64,000 nt of DNA, from positions 186,001 to 250,000 of the forward strand of contig NZ_JAHPZX010000005.1 of assembly GCF_021325795.1 (NCBI RefSeq), read 5' to 3'. This DNA comes from Bordetella sp. LUAb4 (GTDB taxonomy: Bacteria > Pseudomonadota > Gammaproteobacteria > Burkholderiales > Burkholderiaceae_B). The notes under the pieces are model-generated. The model ran no database searches. It was not told the origin of the DNA and worked only from the letters and a program-made list of their open reading frames with translations. This document shows, piece after piece, positions 39,897-50,541 of this stretch (the first letter of the stretch is position 1; the number at the start of each line of letters is the position of its first letter). A program made the position numbers and the translations under genes.

Positions 39897-40552
39897 TGGA
39901 AAGATTTACCGATTTCTATGCGGCAATGCACGGCGGCGCTTCGGTGACGCCGACTGGCCTGGGCTACATCCCCATGGTCATCGAGCAGTCGGGGCGCGGT
40001 GAGCGCGCCTACGACATCTATTCGCGCCTGCTGCGCGAACGCGTCATCTTCCTGGTCGGGCCTGTCAACGACAACTCGGCCAACCTCGTCGTCGCGCAGC
40101 TGCTGTTTCTGGAGTCGGAAAATCCTGATAAGGACATCTCGTTCTATATCAACTCGCCGGGCGGGTCGGTGTACGCGGGCATGGCCATCTACGACACGAT
40201 GAATTTCGTGAAACCGGATGTGTCTACCTTGTGCACCGGTCTGGCGGCCAGCATGGGCGCTTTCCTGCTGTCGGCGGGGAAGAAGGGCAAGCGTTACTCG
40301 CTGCCCAATTCGCGCATCATGATTCACCAGCCCTCGGGCGGTGCGCAGGGCCAGGCTACCGACATCCAGATCCAGGCGCGCGAGATCCTGGATCTGCGTA
40401 GCCGCCTGAACCGCATCCTGTCCGAAAACACCGGACAGCCCATCGAACGCATCGAAATAGACACGGAGCGTGACAACTTCATGTCCGCGGAAGATGCGGT
40501 ATCGTATGGGCTCGTGGACAAGGTCCTGAACTCGCGTTCGGAAGAGCGTTAA
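39896..40552 (+). CDS. clpP: ATP-dependent Clp protease proteolytic subunit
   Basis: A 218-residue serine peptidase forming the tetradecameric chamber. Ser119 lies in [11 protein letters not shown] and His144 in IMIHQPSGG; the Asp region is [17 protein letters not shown]. The ATG overlaps the tig TGA (TGATG), so it is translationally coupled. A TTG 3 nt upstream is in frame but is not preferred. Confidence 0.97.
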   Translation: MERFTDFYAAMHGGASVTPTGLGYIPMVIEQSGRGERAYDIYSRLLRERVIFLVGPVNDNSANLVVAQLLFLESENPDKDISFYINSPGGSVYAGMAIYDTMNFVKPDVSTLCTGLAASMGAFLLSAGKKGKRYSLPNSRIMIHQPSGGAQGQATDIQIQAREILDLRSRLNRILSENTGQPIERIEIDTERDNFMSAEDAVSYGLVDKVLNSRSEER

Positions 40553-40649
40553 GTTTTCGCGCGGGTCCTGGATCAAGCCGTCATATTTTTCGAGCCAGCG
40601 TAGCGCGGGCAGCCGTTGATTCGGCTGTTCGCCGTCACCAGAGATATTT

Positions 40650-41948
40650 ATGCCTGAAAAAAAGGGATCGGCAGACGCAAAGGTCCTGCACTGCTCATTC
40701 TGCAACAAGAGCCAACACGAAGTCCGCAAGCTGATTGCGGGACCGTCGGTGTTCATCTGCGATGAGTGCATAGACCTCTGCAACGACATCATTCGTGAAG
40801 AGGCGCAGGCTACGGCACGGGCGGCTATCCGCTCGGAATTGCCCACGCCGGCCGAAATCAAAACTTTCCTCGATCAGTACGTGATCGGCCAGACCGGCCC
40901 GAAACGCTTGCTGGCGGTCGCGGTGTACAACCACTACAAGCGTATCCGCCACGGCGAACTGAAGGGCGACGAGGTCGAGCTGTCCAAGAGCAATATTCTC
41001 CTGATCGGACCGACCGGTTCGGGCAAGACGCTGCTGGCGCAGACGCTGGCGCGCATGCTCAATGTGCCCTTCGTCATGGCTGATGCGACCACGCTGACCG
41101 AAGCGGGTTATGTCGGCGAGGACGTCGAGAACATCATTCAGAAGTTGTTGCAGAATTGCAATTACGAGGTCGAGAAGGCGCAGCGCGCCATCATCTACAT
41201 CGACGAAATCGACAAGATTTCACGCAAATCCGACAACCCGTCCATCACGCGCGACGTGTCGGGCGAGGGTGTGCAGCAGGCCCTGCTGAAGCTGATCGAA
41301 GGCACGGTTGCCTCGGTGCCGCCGCAAGGTGGCCGCAAGCATCCGAACCAGGACTTCGTGCAGGTCGACACCACCAATATCCTGTTCATCGTCGGCGGAG
41401 CTTTCGATGGCCTGGAAAAGGTGATTCGCGACCGTACGGAAAAGTCGGGCATCGGTTTCTCGGCTTCGGTACGCGCCAAGTCCGAACGTGGTGTCGGCGA
41501 ACTGTTCAGTGAAGCCGAGCCGGAAGATCTGATCAAATTCGGCCTGATTCCCGAATTGGTTGGCCGTCTGCCGGTGGTCGCCACCCTGGACGAACTGGAC
41601 GAAGCTGCCCTCGTGCAGATTCTTACCGAGCCCAAGAATGCGCTGCTGAAACAGTTCCAAAAACTGTTTGCGATGGAAGGGGCGGAACTGGATGTGCGTC
41701 CGATGGCTCTAAAGGCTATCGCACGTAAGGCGCTCAAGCGCAAAACCGGTGCCCGCGGCCTGCGTTCCATCCTGGAGTCGGCTTTGTTGGACACCATGTA
41801 CGAGTTGCCTTCGCAGGGCAACGTCAGCCGAGTCGTTCTGGATGACAACGTCATCGACGGTGATGGCCAGCCACTGCTCATCTATGCAGATGAAGCCAGT
41901 CAGCCTGCCAAACCGGAACGAGGCGAAGTCCGCGACGCGGCTGCTTGA
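40650..41948 (+). CDS. clpX: Clp protease ATP-binding unfoldase ClpX
   Basis: AAA+ unfoldase partner of ClpP, 432 residues. The N-terminal C4 zinc domain shows CSFCNKSQ and CDECIDLC. Walker A is [15 protein letters not shown], pore loop YVGEDV, Walker [11 protein letters not shown], and the ClpP-docking loop IGF lies in [10 protein letters not shown]. It lies 97 nt after clpP in the usual tig-clpP-clpX order. Confidence 0.97.
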   Translation: MPEKKGSADAKVLHCSFCNKSQHEVRKLIAGPSVFICDECIDLCNDIIREEAQATARAAIRSELPTPAEIKTFLDQYVIGQTGPKRLLAVAVYNHYKRIRHGELKGDEVELSKSNILLIGPTGSGKTLLAQTLARMLNVPFVMADATTLTEAGYVGEDVENIIQKLLQNCNYEVEKAQRAIIYIDEIDKISRKSDNPSITRDVSGEGVQQALLKLIEGTVASVPPQGGRKHPNQDFVQVDTTNILFIVGGAFDGLEKVIRDRTEKSGIGFSASVRAKSERGVGELFSEAEPEDLIKFGLIPELVGRLPVVATLDELDEAALVQILTEPKNALLKQFQKLFAMEGAELDVRPMALKAIARKALKRKTGARGLRSILESALLDTMYELPSQGNVSRVVLDDNVIDGDGQPLLIYADEASQPAKPERGEVRDAAA

Positions 41949-41962
41949 GTTCCTCTCGTGTG

Positions 41963-41991
41963 AAAAACCCGTAGTGCTCTACGGGTTTTTT
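41963..41991 (+). terminator. Rho-independent terminator after clpX
   Basis: AAAAACCCGTAG (41963-41974) pairs with CTACGGGTTTTT (41979-41990) around TGCT, ending in six T residues. Confidence 0.93.
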
Positions 41992-42020
41992 CATTCATTT
42001 TGCCGGGGTGGGGCCGCGGG

Positions 42021-42048
42021 CTTGAAAATTAAGCTATCGTTCCCATAT
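42021..42048 (+). promoter_or_regulatory. Sigma-32 (heat-shock) type promoter of lon
   Basis: CTTGAAA at 42021-42027 and CCCATAT at 42042-42048 match the -35 (CTTGAAA) and -10 (CCCATNT) heat-shock consensus with a 14-nt spacer. It is 80 nt before the lon ATG and just after the clpX terminator, which agrees with the known heat-shock control of lon. Confidence 0.85.
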
Positions 42049-42128
42049 CGGTCGTAACTGATGTTTGACAGGATCGTTCCTACGGGCACGCCGATAGCAT
42101 CTCCGACTGTCATACCGAGGAATACTCT

Positions 42129-44594
42129 ATGTCTGGTACGCAGACCCTGCCTTCCGAACCTATCGACCTGCCACTGTTGCCGTTGCGCGATGTAGTCGTG
42201 TTTCCGCACATGGTCATTCCTCTGTTCGTGGGACGTCCCCGCTCGATTCGGGCGTTGGAAGTCGCCATGGAAGCCGGCAAGAGCATCATGCTGGTTGCGC
42301 AGAAATCCGCTGGCAAGGATGATCCCTCGCCCGAGGATGTCTACGAAATTGGATGCGTCGCCGGTATTCTTCAAATGCTCAAGCTGCCCGACGGCACCGT
42401 CAAGGTGTTGGTCGAGGGCTCGCAGCGCGCACGCATCACCCGCATCGAGGACGTCGATTCGCACTTCACTTGCGAAGTCGTACCGATCGAGCAGGATGCT
42501 TCCCAGGGCTCGGAAACCGAAGCCTTGCGCCGCGCCATCGTGGCCCAGTTCGAGCAATACGTAAAACTGAATAAAAAGATTCCGCCCGAGATCCTGACCT
42601 CGCTGGCGGGTATCGACGATGCCGGCCGCCTGGCCGACACCATCGCCGCGCATCTGCCGCTCAAGCTCGAGCAGAAGCAGAAGATGCTGGAAATCTTCGG
42701 CACTGCCGAGCGTCTGGAAGGTCTGCTGACCCAGCTGGAAACGGAAATCGACATTCTCCAGGTCGAGAAGCGTATCCGTGGCCGCGTCAAGAAGCAGATG
42801 GAGAAGAGCCAGCGCGACTATTACCTGAACGAACAGGTCAAGGCCATCCAGAAAGAACTGGGTGAAGGCGAAGAGGGCGCTGACATCGAGGAGCTTGAAA
42901 AGAAGATCCTCGCCGCCCGCATGCCCAAGGACGCGCGCAAGAAAGCCGATTCCGAGCTGAAGAAGCTCAAGTTGATGTCGCCCATGTCGGCCGAAGCCAC
43001 CGTGGTGCGCAACTACATCGACACGCTGATCAATCTGCCGTGGCGTAAGAAGAGCAAGGTCAACAACTCGATTTCCAACGCCGAATCGGTGCTGGACGAC
43101 GATCACTATGGCCTGGACAAGGTCAAGGAACGCATCCTCGAGTATCTGGCCGTGCAACAACGAGTGGACAAGGTCAAGGCGCCGATCCTGTGCCTGGTCG
43201 GCCCTCCGGGCGTCGGCAAGACCTCGCTCGGCCAGTCGATTGCCAAGGCGACCAACCGCAAGTTCGTGCGCATGGCCTTGGGTGGCGTGCGTGACGAAGC
43301 GGAAATCCGTGGCCATCGCCGTACCTATATTGGTTCCATGCCGGGCAAGATCCTGCAGAACATGAACAAGGTTGCCGTGCGCAATCCGCTGTTCCTGCTG
43401 GATGAGATCGACAAGCTGGGCATGGACTTCCGCGGCGATCCTTCGTCTGCTTTGTTGGAAGTGCTGGATCCGGAACAGAACCACACCTTCCAGGATCATT
43501 ACGTCGAGGTCGACTTTGACCTGTCCGACGTCATGTTCGTGGCGACCAGCAATACGCTGAACATTCCGCCGGCGCTGTTGGACCGTATGGAAGTGATTCG
43601 CCTGTCGGGTTACACCGAAGACGAGAAGGTGCATATCGCCAGTGACCACTTGCTGCCCAAGCTGTTGAAGAACAACGGGCTGAAGGATGGCGAGCTGTCG
43701 GTGGATGAATCGGCCTTGCGCGATATCGTTCGCTATTACACCCGCGAAGCCGGTGTGCGGGCGCTGGAGCGTGAGATTGGCAAGATCTGCCGCAAGGTCG
43801 TCAAGGAATTGCTGACCAAGCGAGATGCCGCGACGGAAAAGACCGGCAAGGGTGCCGCCGCGCCGGTCGCTCAGGGTGTGGTCGTCACGGCCGACAACCT
43901 GAACGATTACCTGGGTGTGCGCCGCTATTCTTTCGGCATGGCGGAGAAGGAAAACCAGGTGGGTCAGGTGACCGGTCTGGCCTGGACCGAGGTGGGCGGC
44001 GATTTGCTGACCATCGAAGTCGCCGACATGTCCGGCAAGGGCGCCATCCAGCGCACGGGTTCCTTGGGCGATGTGATGAAGGAATCGGTCGAAGCGGCCC
44101 GTACGGTAGTGCGTTCGCGCGCCCGCCGCCTGGGTTTTGCCGACAGCGTGTTCGAGAAGCGCGACATGCACGTGCACGTGCCGGAAGGCGCGACGCCCAA
44201 GGATGGTCCGTCGGCGGGTATCGCCATCACCACGGCCATGGTGTCTGCCTTGTCGGGTATTCCGGTGCGCGCGGACGTCGCCATGACGGGTGAAATCACC
44301 TTGCGGGGTGAAGTGCTGGCCATCGGCGGCTTGAAGGAAAAGCTGCTGGCCGCGCACCGTGGCGGTATCAAGACCGTGCTGATCCCGGAGGAAAACGTCA
44401 AGGATCTGGCGGAGATTCCGGACAACGTGAAGAACCATCTGGAAGTCGTGCCGGTGCGTTGGATCGACAAGGTGTTGGAACTGGCACTCGAGCGTGCGCC
44501 CGAGCCGCTGGCTGAGGAAGAATCCAAGGATAAGCCCTTGGTATCGGCCCAAGCTGCTGGGGAAGCCGCCGCCGATCCGGTGACGAAGCACTAA
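42129..44594 (+). CDS. lon: ATP-dependent Lon protease
   Basis: AAA+ serine protease, 821 residues. The N-terminal LON domain begins [19 protein letters not shown]. The AAA+ domain has Walker [16 protein letters not shown] and [18 protein letters not shown]. The C-terminal protease domain has the catalytic Ser in [10 protein letters not shown] and the catalytic Lys in [14 protein letters not shown]. Lon degrades misfolded and regulatory proteins. The 5' region carries a strong sigma-32-type promoter and a hairpin terminator follows, so lon is its own unit. Confidence 0.97.
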   Translation: MSGTQTLPSEPIDLPLLPLRDVVVFPHMVIPLFVGRPRSIRALEVAMEAGKSIMLVAQKSAGKDDPSPEDVYEIGCVAGILQMLKLPDGTVKVLVEGSQRARITRIEDVDSHFTCEVVPIEQDASQGSETEALRRAIVAQFEQYVKLNKKIPPEILTSLAGIDDAGRLADTIAAHLPLKLEQKQKMLEIFGTAERLEGLLTQLETEIDILQVEKRIRGRVKKQMEKSQRDYYLNEQVKAIQKELGEGEEGADIEELEKKILAARMPKDARKKADSELKKLKLMSPMSAEATVVRNYIDTLINLPWRKKSKVNNSISNAESVLDDDHYGLDKVKERILEYLAVQQRVDKVKAPILCLVGPPGVGKTSLGQSIAKATNRKFVRMALGGVRDEAEIRGHRRTYIGSMPGKILQNMNKVAVRNPLFLLDEIDKLGMDFRGDPSSALLEVLDPEQNHTFQDHYVEVDFDLSDVMFVATSNTLNIPPALLDRMEVIRLSGYTEDEKVHIASDHLLPKLLKNNGLKDGELSVDESALRDIVRYYTREAGVRALEREIGKICRKVVKELLTKRDAATEKTGKGAAAPVAQGVVVTADNLNDYLGVRRYSFGMAEKENQVGQVTGLAWTEVGGDLLTIEVADMSGKGAIQRTGSLGDVMKESVEAARTVVRSRARRLGFADSVFEKRDMHVHVPEGATPKDGPSAGIAITTAMVSALSGIPVRADVAMTGEITLRGEVLAIGGLKEKLLAAHRGGIKTVLIPEENVKDLAEIPDNVKNHLEVVPVRWIDKVLELALERAPEPLAEEESKDKPLVSAQAAGEAAADPVTKH

Positions 44595-44658
44595 GCGTGG
44601 GGCAGGGGCTTCGGCCCCGTGCTCGCAAGCATCGCTTGCAAGCAACAACCCTGCAAGT

Positions 44659-44688
44659 AAAAAGGCGAACCTTGCGGTTCGCCTTTTT
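44659..44688 (+). terminator. Rho-independent terminator after lon
   Basis: AAAAAGGCGAACC (44659-44671) pairs with GGTTCGCCTTTTT (44676-44688) around TTGC. The arms end in A and T runs, so it may act for lexA on the other strand as well. Confidence 0.93.
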
Positions 44689-44770
44689 CTTTCGCCCGGT
44701 CCTGCCTTGATGCGCTGGGTTCATGCAGGGCCTTCACGCACTGCTTTCACCTCATGCCTTAATGCATGCC

Positions 44771-45418
44771 TTAATGCAAAGCCTGCGTGCGGATCAGTCC
44801 GACGGCGATGCCTTCCAGCGCGAACTCCTGGCCATTCTGCACAACGATGGTTTCGAAATCCGGATTCTCCGGTAGCAGCTGGATCCGGCCACCTTGCCTT
44901 TGCAGGCGTTTGACCGTGACGTCGTCGTCGATACGTGCCACGACGATCTGCCCGTCGCGCGCTTCACCCGCTTTCTTGACAGCCAGCAGGTCGCCATCCA
45001 GGATGCCGGCGTCACGCATGCTCATACCGCGCACCTTGAGCAGGTAATCAGGGCGTTGTGCGAACAGGCCGGGATCCACGCCGACATCGCGTTCGACATG
45101 CTCGGCTGCCAGGATGGGGCTGCCGGCGGCGACACGGCCTATCAGCGGCAGCAATAGTTGCGCCAGCGCGGGCATCGGCAGCATGGCTTGTACACCGGTG
45201 GGCGCTTCCTTCAAGCGGATTCCGCGCGATGCGCCGGCGGTGAGTTCGATCGCGCCCTTGCGTGCCAGGGCTTTCAGATGATCTTCCGCGGCATTGGGCG
45301 AGCGAAAACCCAGGGCCTGGGCAATTTCAGCGCGGGTAGGAGGAAATCCGGTGCTGGCGAGCGTCTGGCGGATCAGGTCGAGAATCTGCTGCTGACGTTC
45401 GGTGAGTTTGGTAGCCAT
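44771..45418 (-). CDS. lexA: LexA repressor
   Basis: SOS-response repressor and autoprotease, 215 residues. The N-terminal winged helix ([29 protein letters not shown]) is followed by the self-cleavage site Ala98-Gly99 in RVAAGSP, Ser133 in GMSMRDAGI and Lys170 in VTVKRL. A GGAGA ribosome-binding site precedes the ATG. A perfect SOS box 26 nt upstream shows autoregulation. Confidence 0.97.
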   Translation of the reverse strand: MATKLTERQQQILDLIRQTLASTGFPPTRAEIAQALGFRSPNAAEDHLKALARKGAIELTAGASRGIRLKEAPTGVQAMLPMPALAQLLLPLIGRVAAGSPILAAEHVERDVGVDPGLFAQRPDYLLKVRGMSMRDAGILDGDLLAVKKAGEARDGQIVVARIDDDVTVKRLQRQGGRIQLLPENPDFETIVVQNGQEFALEGIAVGLIRTQALH

Positions 45419-45443
45419 GCGTCCGTCTCCAAGAATCTTCGGG

Positions 45444-45459
45444 CTGTATGGATATACAG
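45444..45459. promoter_or_regulatory. SOS box (LexA operator) of lexA
   Basis: CTGT-ATGGATAT-ACAG at 45444-45459 matches the CTGT-N8-ACAG LexA operator exactly and lies 26 nt upstream of the lexA ATG. It is the only such box I found. Confidence 0.93.
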
Positions 45460-45518
45460 CTCGGAATTTTGGGGGACATAGCTCGGAATTGCAAGCCTTT
45501 TTGCCAATGACTAACTGA

Positions 45519-45552
45519 AAAGGACCTGTGCAAGCCTATGCACAGGTCCTTT
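45519..45552 (-). terminator. Terminator of the aromatic aminotransferase gene
   Basis: AAAGGACCTGTGC (45519-45531) pairs with GCACAGGTCCTTT (45540-45552) around AAGCCTAT. Read on the minus strand it follows the aminotransferase stop and ends in TTTT. Confidence 0.85.
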
Positions 45553-45627
45553 CGTCAGCAGTGCCGAGCCCTTCGATGACCCACAAAAACCCGGGGCGAA
45601 GGGCTATACCAGGCTTTCCGTGAAAAC

Positions 45628-46833
45628 TCAGCCCTTCAACACCTCGGCGATGGCCTTGGCCACCTTGTCGATGTTGCCGCTGTTCAGCGCGGCCACGCAG
45701 ATACGGCCGCTGCCGACCGCGTATACGCCGTGCTCTTCACGCAGGCGGTCCACCTGGGCCGAATTCAGGCCCGAGTAGGAGAACATGCCGCGCTGTTTGA
45801 GCACGAAGCTGAAGTCCTGGGTGGCGCCGGCCGCTTTGATCTTCTCGACCAGTTGCGCGCGCATCAGACGGATACGATCGCGCATGCCGGCCAATTCCTC
45901 TTCCCACAGCGCGAACAGCTCGGGCGAGTTCAGCACCGAAGCCACCACTGTGCCGCCGTGGGTGGGCGGGTTGGAGTAGTTGGTGCGGATGACGCGCTTG
46001 AGCTGGCTCAGCACCCGCGTGGCTTCGTCCTTGTTGCCGGCCACGGCCGTCAGGGCGCCGACGCGCTCGCCGTACAGCGAGAACGACTTCGAGAACGAGG
46101 AGCTGATCAGCATGGTGATGTCGAGATCGGCGAACAGGCGCACGACCGCGGCATCTTCCTGCAGGCCGTCGCCAAAGCCCTGGTAGGCAATATCCAGGAA
46201 GGGCACGAGGCCGCGTTCCTTGACGGTGGCGGCGATCTGCTGCCATTGCTCGAACGTGGGGTCCACGCCGGTCGGGTTGTGGCAGCAGGCATGCAGCACG
46301 ACCACGCTTTGCGCCGGCATGGCTTTCAGGCTGGCCAGCATGCCCTCGAAATTCAGGCCACGGGTGGCGGCGTCGTAATACGTGTAGTTTTCAACGGTGA
46401 AACCGGCGCGCTCGAACAGGGCGCGGTGGTTTTCCCAACTGGGATCGCTGATATACGCCTTGGCGCCCGGCAGCAATTGGCGCAGGAAATCGGCGCCGAT
46501 CTTCAGCGCGCCGGTGCCGCCCAGGGCCTGCACCGTCAGCACGCGGCCGGCGGCGGCCAGCGGCGAATCGGCGCCCAGCAGCAGGGCTTGCGCGCCCTTG
46601 TTGTAACCGGCAATCCCTTCGATCGGCAGGTAGCCACGCGCGGCGGCGGCTTCGATACGTGCCGTCTCCGCTTTGCGAACCGCGGCCAGCAATGGAATAC
46701 GACCGGCGTCGTCGTAATACACGCCCACGCCCAGATTGACCTTACCGGGACGCGTGTCGGCGTTGTATTGCTCGTTCAGCCCCAGAATGGGGTCACGGGG
46801 GGCTAACTCTACGGAGTCGAAAAGAGTGGTCAT
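45628..46833 (-). CDS. Aromatic amino acid / aspartate aminotransferase
   Basis: Class I PLP aminotransferase of the AspC/TyrB type, 401 residues. Motifs: [39 protein letters not shown] and the PLP lysine in [18 protein letters not shown]. AspC and TyrB share these motifs, so the preferred substrate (tyrosine/phenylalanine or aspartate with 2-oxoglutarate) cannot be decided by eye. It is divergent from uvrB with 86 nt between starts. Confidence 0.9.
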   Translation of the reverse strand: MTTLFDSVELAPRDPILGLNEQYNADTRPGKVNLGVGVYYDDAGRIPLLAAVRKAETARIEAAAARGYLPIEGIAGYNKGAQALLLGADSPLAAAGRVLTVQALGGTGALKIGADFLRQLLPGAKAYISDPSWENHRALFERAGFTVENYTYYDAATRGLNFEGMLASLKAMPAQSVVVLHACCHNPTGVDPTFEQWQQIAATVKERGLVPFLDIAYQGFGDGLQEDAAVVRLFADLDITMLISSSFSKSFSLYGERVGALTAVAGNKDEATRVLSQLKRVIRTNYSNPPTHGGTVVASVLNSPELFALWEEELAGMRDRIRLMRAQLVEKIKAAGATQDFSFVLKQRGMFSYSGLNSAQVDRLREEHGVYAVGSGRICVAALNSGNIDKVAKAIAEVLKG

Positions 46834-46919
46834 CGGATCGAACAGAGGAAAACAGAGGAAGGGTGGACGCAGCGGGCAGTGCGGCGGATAATCAGGGGTT
46901 TGCCCTTGGACAGTCTAGC

Positions 46920-48947
46920 ATGTCCTCTCCTGGATTCGTCGAGTACCCGAACAGCCCTTTTCAGCTGTTCCAGCCCTACCCACCGGCCGGTGACCAGCCC
47001 AATGCCATCGATGCGTTGACGCAAGGCGTGCAGGATGGCCTCATGTACCAGACGCTGCTGGGCGTGACGGGCTCCGGCAAGACATACACCATGGCCAACG
47101 TCATCGCCCGTCTCGGGCGGCCGGCCCTGGTGTTGGCGCCAAACAAGACGTTGGCGGCGCAGCTGTATGCCGAAATGCGCGAATTCTTCCCCCGCAATGC
47201 GGTGGAGTACTTCGTTTCGTATTACGACTATTACCAGCCCGAAGCCTACGTGCCGACGCGCGACCTGTTCATCGAAAAGGACTCGTCGATCAACGAGCAC
47301 ATCGAGCAGATGCGGCTGTCGGCCACCAAAAGCCTCCTCGAGCGGCGTGACACCGTCATCGTCGGGACGGTGTCGTGCATCTATGGTATCGGCAACCCTG
47401 GCGACTATCACGCCATGGTGCTCATCTTGCGCGCGGGCGACCGCGTGTCGCGGCGTGAGATTCTCGCCCGCCTGGTGTCGATGCAGTACACCCGCAACGA
47501 TGCCGAATTCACGCGGGGCGCCTTCCGCGTGCGCGGGGAAACCATAGACGTCTTCCCGGCGGAAAGCGCCGAGCTGGCGCTGCGCATCACCCTGTTCGAT
47601 GACGAAGTGGAAACGCTGGAGTTGTTCGATCCCCTGACCGGGAAGGTGCGGCATAAAGTGCCCCGCTTCACGGTCTATCCGGGCTCGCATTACGTGACCC
47701 CGCGTGACACCGTGCTGCGCGCTATCGAAACCATCAAGGAAGAGCTGCGCGAGCGTTCCAAGTTCTATGTCGATGACGGCAAGCTGGTCGAGGCCCAGCG
47801 CCTGGAGCAGCGCACCCGTTTCGACCTGGAAATGCTGCAGGAACTGGGTTTCTGCAAAGGCATCGAAAATTATTCGCGCCATCTGTCCGGTGCCGCGCCG
47901 GGCGATCCACCGCCCACGCTGATCGACTACCTGCCGAACGATGCGTTGATGTTCATCGACGAAAGCCACGTCACCATCGGCCAGTTGGGCGGCATGTATC
48001 GGGGCGACCGGTCGCGCAAGGAAACCCTGGTCAACTACGGCTTCCGCCTGCCGTCCGCGATGGACAACCGGCCCCTGCAATTGCAGGAATTCGAAGCACG
48101 TATGCGCCAGTGTGTATTCGTTTCCGCCACGCCGGCGGCCTACGAGCAGGAGCACGCGGACAACGTGGTCGAGCAAGTGGTGCGGCCCACGGGGCTGGTC
48201 GATCCTATCGTAGAGGTGCGCCCGGCGCGTACCCAGGTGGACGACCTGCTCGGCGAGATCAAGCTGCGCGTCGCCGTCAGCGAGCGCGTGCTGGTCACGA
48301 CCTTGACCAAGCGCATGGCGGAGGACCTGACGGATTATCTATCCGAGCACGGCGTGCGCGTGCGTTATCTGCACTCGGACATCGACACCGTGGAACGGGT
48401 GGAGATCATTCGCGACCTGCGCCTGGGCACTTTCGACGTCCTGGTCGGCATCAACCTGCTGCGCGAGGGCCTGGATATCCCGGAAGTTTCCCTGGTGACC
48501 ATTCTGGATGCGGACAAGGAAGGCTTCCTGCGTTCGGAACGCAGTCTGATCCAGACGATCGGGCGCGCGGCGCGCAACCTCAATGGCCGCGCCATTCTCT
48601 ATGCGGATCGGGTGACCGATTCCATGTACCGTGCGATGGGCGAAACCGAACGGCGCCGCCAGAAGCAGGAAGCTTTCAACGCGGAGCACGGCATTACGGC
48701 GCGCAGCGTCACGAAGGCGGTGCGCGAGCTCATCGATGGAATAGTGGCGCCGCAGCAGCACTCCACGCTCGAGGACGCGTTGCCCGCATCCGTGCTGAAA
48801 GACGAGAAAGCCGTGGCGCGAGAAATCAAACGCCTGGAAAAGCTGATGATGGACCATGCGCGCAACCTGGAGTTCGAGCAGGCCGCGGCGGCACGCGATG
48901 CCTTGAATGCACTGAAGGATCGGATCTTGCTCGATGGGGCGGTATAG
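46920..48947 (+). CDS. uvrB: Excinuclease ABC subunit B
   Basis: Damage-recognition helicase of nucleotide-excision repair, 675 residues. Motifs: [14 protein letters not shown] (Walker A), [12 protein letters not shown] (beta-hairpin wedge), [15 protein letters not shown] and the RT-type [19 protein letters not shown]. The C-terminal UvrC-interaction domain includes [17 protein letters not shown]. The ATG at 46920 gives the conserved N terminus; a frame from 46863 is longer but not conserved. No SOS box is visible upstream, unlike in E. coli. Confidence 0.96.
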   Translation: MSSPGFVEYPNSPFQLFQPYPPAGDQPNAIDALTQGVQDGLMYQTLLGVTGSGKTYTMANVIARLGRPALVLAPNKTLAAQLYAEMREFFPRNAVEYFVSYYDYYQPEAYVPTRDLFIEKDSSINEHIEQMRLSATKSLLERRDTVIVGTVSCIYGIGNPGDYHAMVLILRAGDRVSRREILARLVSMQYTRNDAEFTRGAFRVRGETIDVFPAESAELALRITLFDDEVETLELFDPLTGKVRHKVPRFTVYPGSHYVTPRDTVLRAIETIKEELRERSKFYVDDGKLVEAQRLEQRTRFDLEMLQELGFCKGIENYSRHLSGAAPGDPPPTLIDYLPNDALMFIDESHVTIGQLGGMYRGDRSRKETLVNYGFRLPSAMDNRPLQLQEFEARMRQCVFVSATPAAYEQEHADNVVEQVVRPTGLVDPIVEVRPARTQVDDLLGEIKLRVAVSERVLVTTLTKRMAEDLTDYLSEHGVRVRYLHSDIDTVERVEIIRDLRLGTFDVLVGINLLREGLDIPEVSLVTILDADKEGFLRSERSLIQTIGRAARNLNGRAILYADRVTDSMYRAMGETERRRQKQEAFNAEHGITARSVTKAVRELIDGIVAPQQHSTLEDALPASVLKDEKAVAREIKRLEKLMMDHARNLEFEQAAAARDALNALKDRILLDGAV

Positions 48948-49162
48948 ATCGAGCGGTCCGGACTTCTTGCCGATGTTCTTCTGTGTCAGCAGAATGTCAA
49001 CTTCGGCCAGGGCAGGGATTCAGAGTATCAATCGATCCCTTAGTTTTTATTAATAAGTAATTAATTTTATTGGACTTATTCGCCTGAAGGCAGGCTTGAT
49101 CCGATTGGCCGACCGGCAAAAAAAGCTTGCCTTCTTGCGGGTTTTCCCGCAGACTAGCGCAC

Positions 49163-49654
49163 ATGATGACCAAGGTACTTTTCGTTTGCAAGGGCAACAT
49201 CTGTCGCTCGCCGAGCGCAGAAGGTGTGTTCCGTCAGCTGATTAATGACGCCGGACTCGGTGAAGTCGTGCGCGTCGATTCCGCTGGAACGCATGCTTTC
49301 CATATTGGCGAGGCGCCGGATGCGCGCGCCCAGGCGGCCGCTCGCAAGCGCGGCTATGAAATCAACCATCGCGAAGCCCGTCAGGTTTTGTCGGATGATT
49401 TTCGAGAGTACGACCTGATTCTCGCCATGGATTGGGAAGACTTGTCCGACCTGCAGCGCCAATGCCCCAAGGCCTATCAGCACAAGCTGAATCTGGTCAT
49501 GCGCTTTGCGAACGAGTACGAAGAGGCCACCGTGCCCGATCCGTACTACGGCGGTCCGGAAGGTTTCGGCAAAGTCCTGGATTACCTGGAAGACGCCTGT
49601 CAGGGCTTGCTTGAACTGGTGCGCAAGCGCGCGACCCAGTATCAGGCAGCCTGA
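49163..49654 (+). CDS. Low-molecular-weight protein tyrosine phosphatase
   Basis: A cytoplasmic phosphatase of 163 residues. The catalytic loop C-x5-R reads CKGNICRSPSAEG; the usual first variable residue is V or L, here Lys. The general acid lies in DPYYGGPEGF. The ATG at 49163 is followed directly by another ATG (49166), so the exact start is uncertain by one residue. It is monocistronic with hairpins on its 3' side. An AT-rich stretch (49035-49085) lies upstream. Confidence 0.9.
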   Translation: MMTKVLFVCKGNICRSPSAEGVFRQLINDAGLGEVVRVDSAGTHAFHIGEAPDARAQAAARKRGYEINHREARQVLSDDFREYDLILAMDWEDLSDLQRQCPKAYQHKLNLVMRFANEYEEATVPDPYYGGPEGFGKVLDYLEDACQGLLELVRKRATQYQAA

Positions 49655-49716
49655 GGTTGAGCAAAGTAAGGTAGAGAACACCGGCTCCCGCGCAGCGTGC
49701 GCGGGGCAGGAATCGG

Positions 49717-49740
49717 ACGGCGGCATCAGGCCGCCGTTTT
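49717..49740 (+). terminator. Terminator after the tyrosine phosphatase gene
   Basis: ACGGCGGC (49717-49724) pairs with GCCGCCGT (49730-49737) around a 5-nt loop and ends in TTTT. A second stem just upstream (CCCGCGC 49687-49693 with GCGCGGG 49699-49705) makes a tandem pair. Confidence 0.8.
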
Positions 49741-49860
49741 CACGTCCGGACTCAGGACTTGGCCTTTCGGGTTCAAACGTGATGGCTCGGCTTGCAAGGT
49801 TACTTGCGGAAAAGGGTGCCTTCCGAGCGGCATGGCAGAGCTACCCTGGTATCGCCAGGG

Positions 49861-49885
49861 TTTCTGTACCAAATTAGTCGGGAAT
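49861..49885. promoter_or_regulatory. Candidate upstream IscR-type box
   Basis: The 25 nt at 49861-49885 end in AGTCGGGAAT, which fits the right half of type 1 IscR boxes; the left half is degenerate. It is directly upstream of the stronger box at 49891-49915. Confidence 0.5.
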
Positions 49886-49890
49886 TGGTT

Positions 49891-49915
49891 ATACTTGACG
49901 TAATTGCTCAGGTAT
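49891..49915. promoter_or_regulatory. Type 1 IscR box before iscR
   Basis: The 25-nt element starts ATACTTGAC and ends CAGGTAT, matching the type 1 IscR consensus (ATASYYGAC ... YAGTCRRSTAT). It contains a TTGACG that could serve as a -35 element, so [2Fe-2S]-IscR bound here would block transcription of its own operon. Confidence 0.75.
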
Positions 49916-49969
49916 TAGTTTTGCCCCCCCGGCTTACCTGTGCTTCCACCGGATTTTAGGAAACCCACC

Positions 49970-50512
49970 ATGCGGTTGACCACCAAAGGGCGTTTCGCGG
50001 TGACTGCCATGATCGACTTGGCTATGCGGCAGCATAGCGGTCCGGTCACTCTCGCGGCCATCAGCCAGCGTCAGAATATTTCTCTCTCGTATCTCGAACA
50101 GTTGTTCGGCAAGCTCCGTCGCCACGAATTGGTCGACAGCGTGCGCGGCCCCGGCGGCGGCTATTCCCTGGCCCGCCTGGCGCGCAACGTTACTGTCGCG
50201 GACATCATTTTCGCCGTCGACGAGCCCTTGGATGCCACCAGTTGCGCCGGTAAACAAGACTGTACGAGCGGCAAGGACGGTAAGTCGGGCAAGTGCATGA
50301 CCCATGAACTGTGGGCGACGCTCAACCGCAAGATGGTCGATTACCTCGACTCCGTTTCCTTGCAGGATCTGGTCGATCAACAGCGCGTGCGCCAGCTGCA
50401 AGAGGCGAACAACACCACCCAGAATTCCACGGTGCGCGTGAATCGCGTGCCCGGCAACACCAGCGGGGGAACGGCGACGCCCGCGCCCGGCGGTGCCGCG
50501 GCGGCTGCGTAA
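49970..50512 (+). CDS. iscR: Iron-sulfur cluster assembly regulator IscR (Rrf2 family)
   Basis: A 180-residue Rrf2-family repressor sensing [2Fe-2S] clusters. The winged helix is at the N terminus (MRLTTKGRFAVTAMIDLA, GPGGGYSLAR). Putative ligands are Cys92, Cys98, Cys109 and His112. The C98-C109 spacing is x10, whereas E. coli IscR has x5 (C104, H107), so there is a five-residue Gly/Lys/Ser insertion. The tail is Gly/Ala/Pro-rich. It is the first gene of the isc operon, with two IscR-type boxes upstream. Confidence 0.95.
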   Translation: MRLTTKGRFAVTAMIDLAMRQHSGPVTLAAISQRQNISLSYLEQLFGKLRRHELVDSVRGPGGGYSLARLARNVTVADIIFAVDEPLDATSCAGKQDCTSGKDGKSGKCMTHELWATLNRKMVDYLDSVSLQDLVDQQRVRQLQEANNTTQNSTVRVNRVPGNTSGGTATPAPGGAAAAA

Positions 50513-50541
50513 AGATATAAAAGATCAGGAGCTGTACGAAG

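Noticed and set aside
41991-44648. Open frame of 885 codons on the minus strand
   Set aside because: Antisense to lon with no domain features; a GC-bias shadow.
46834-46919. SOS box before uvrB
   Set aside because: No CTGT-N8-ACAG or near match is present.
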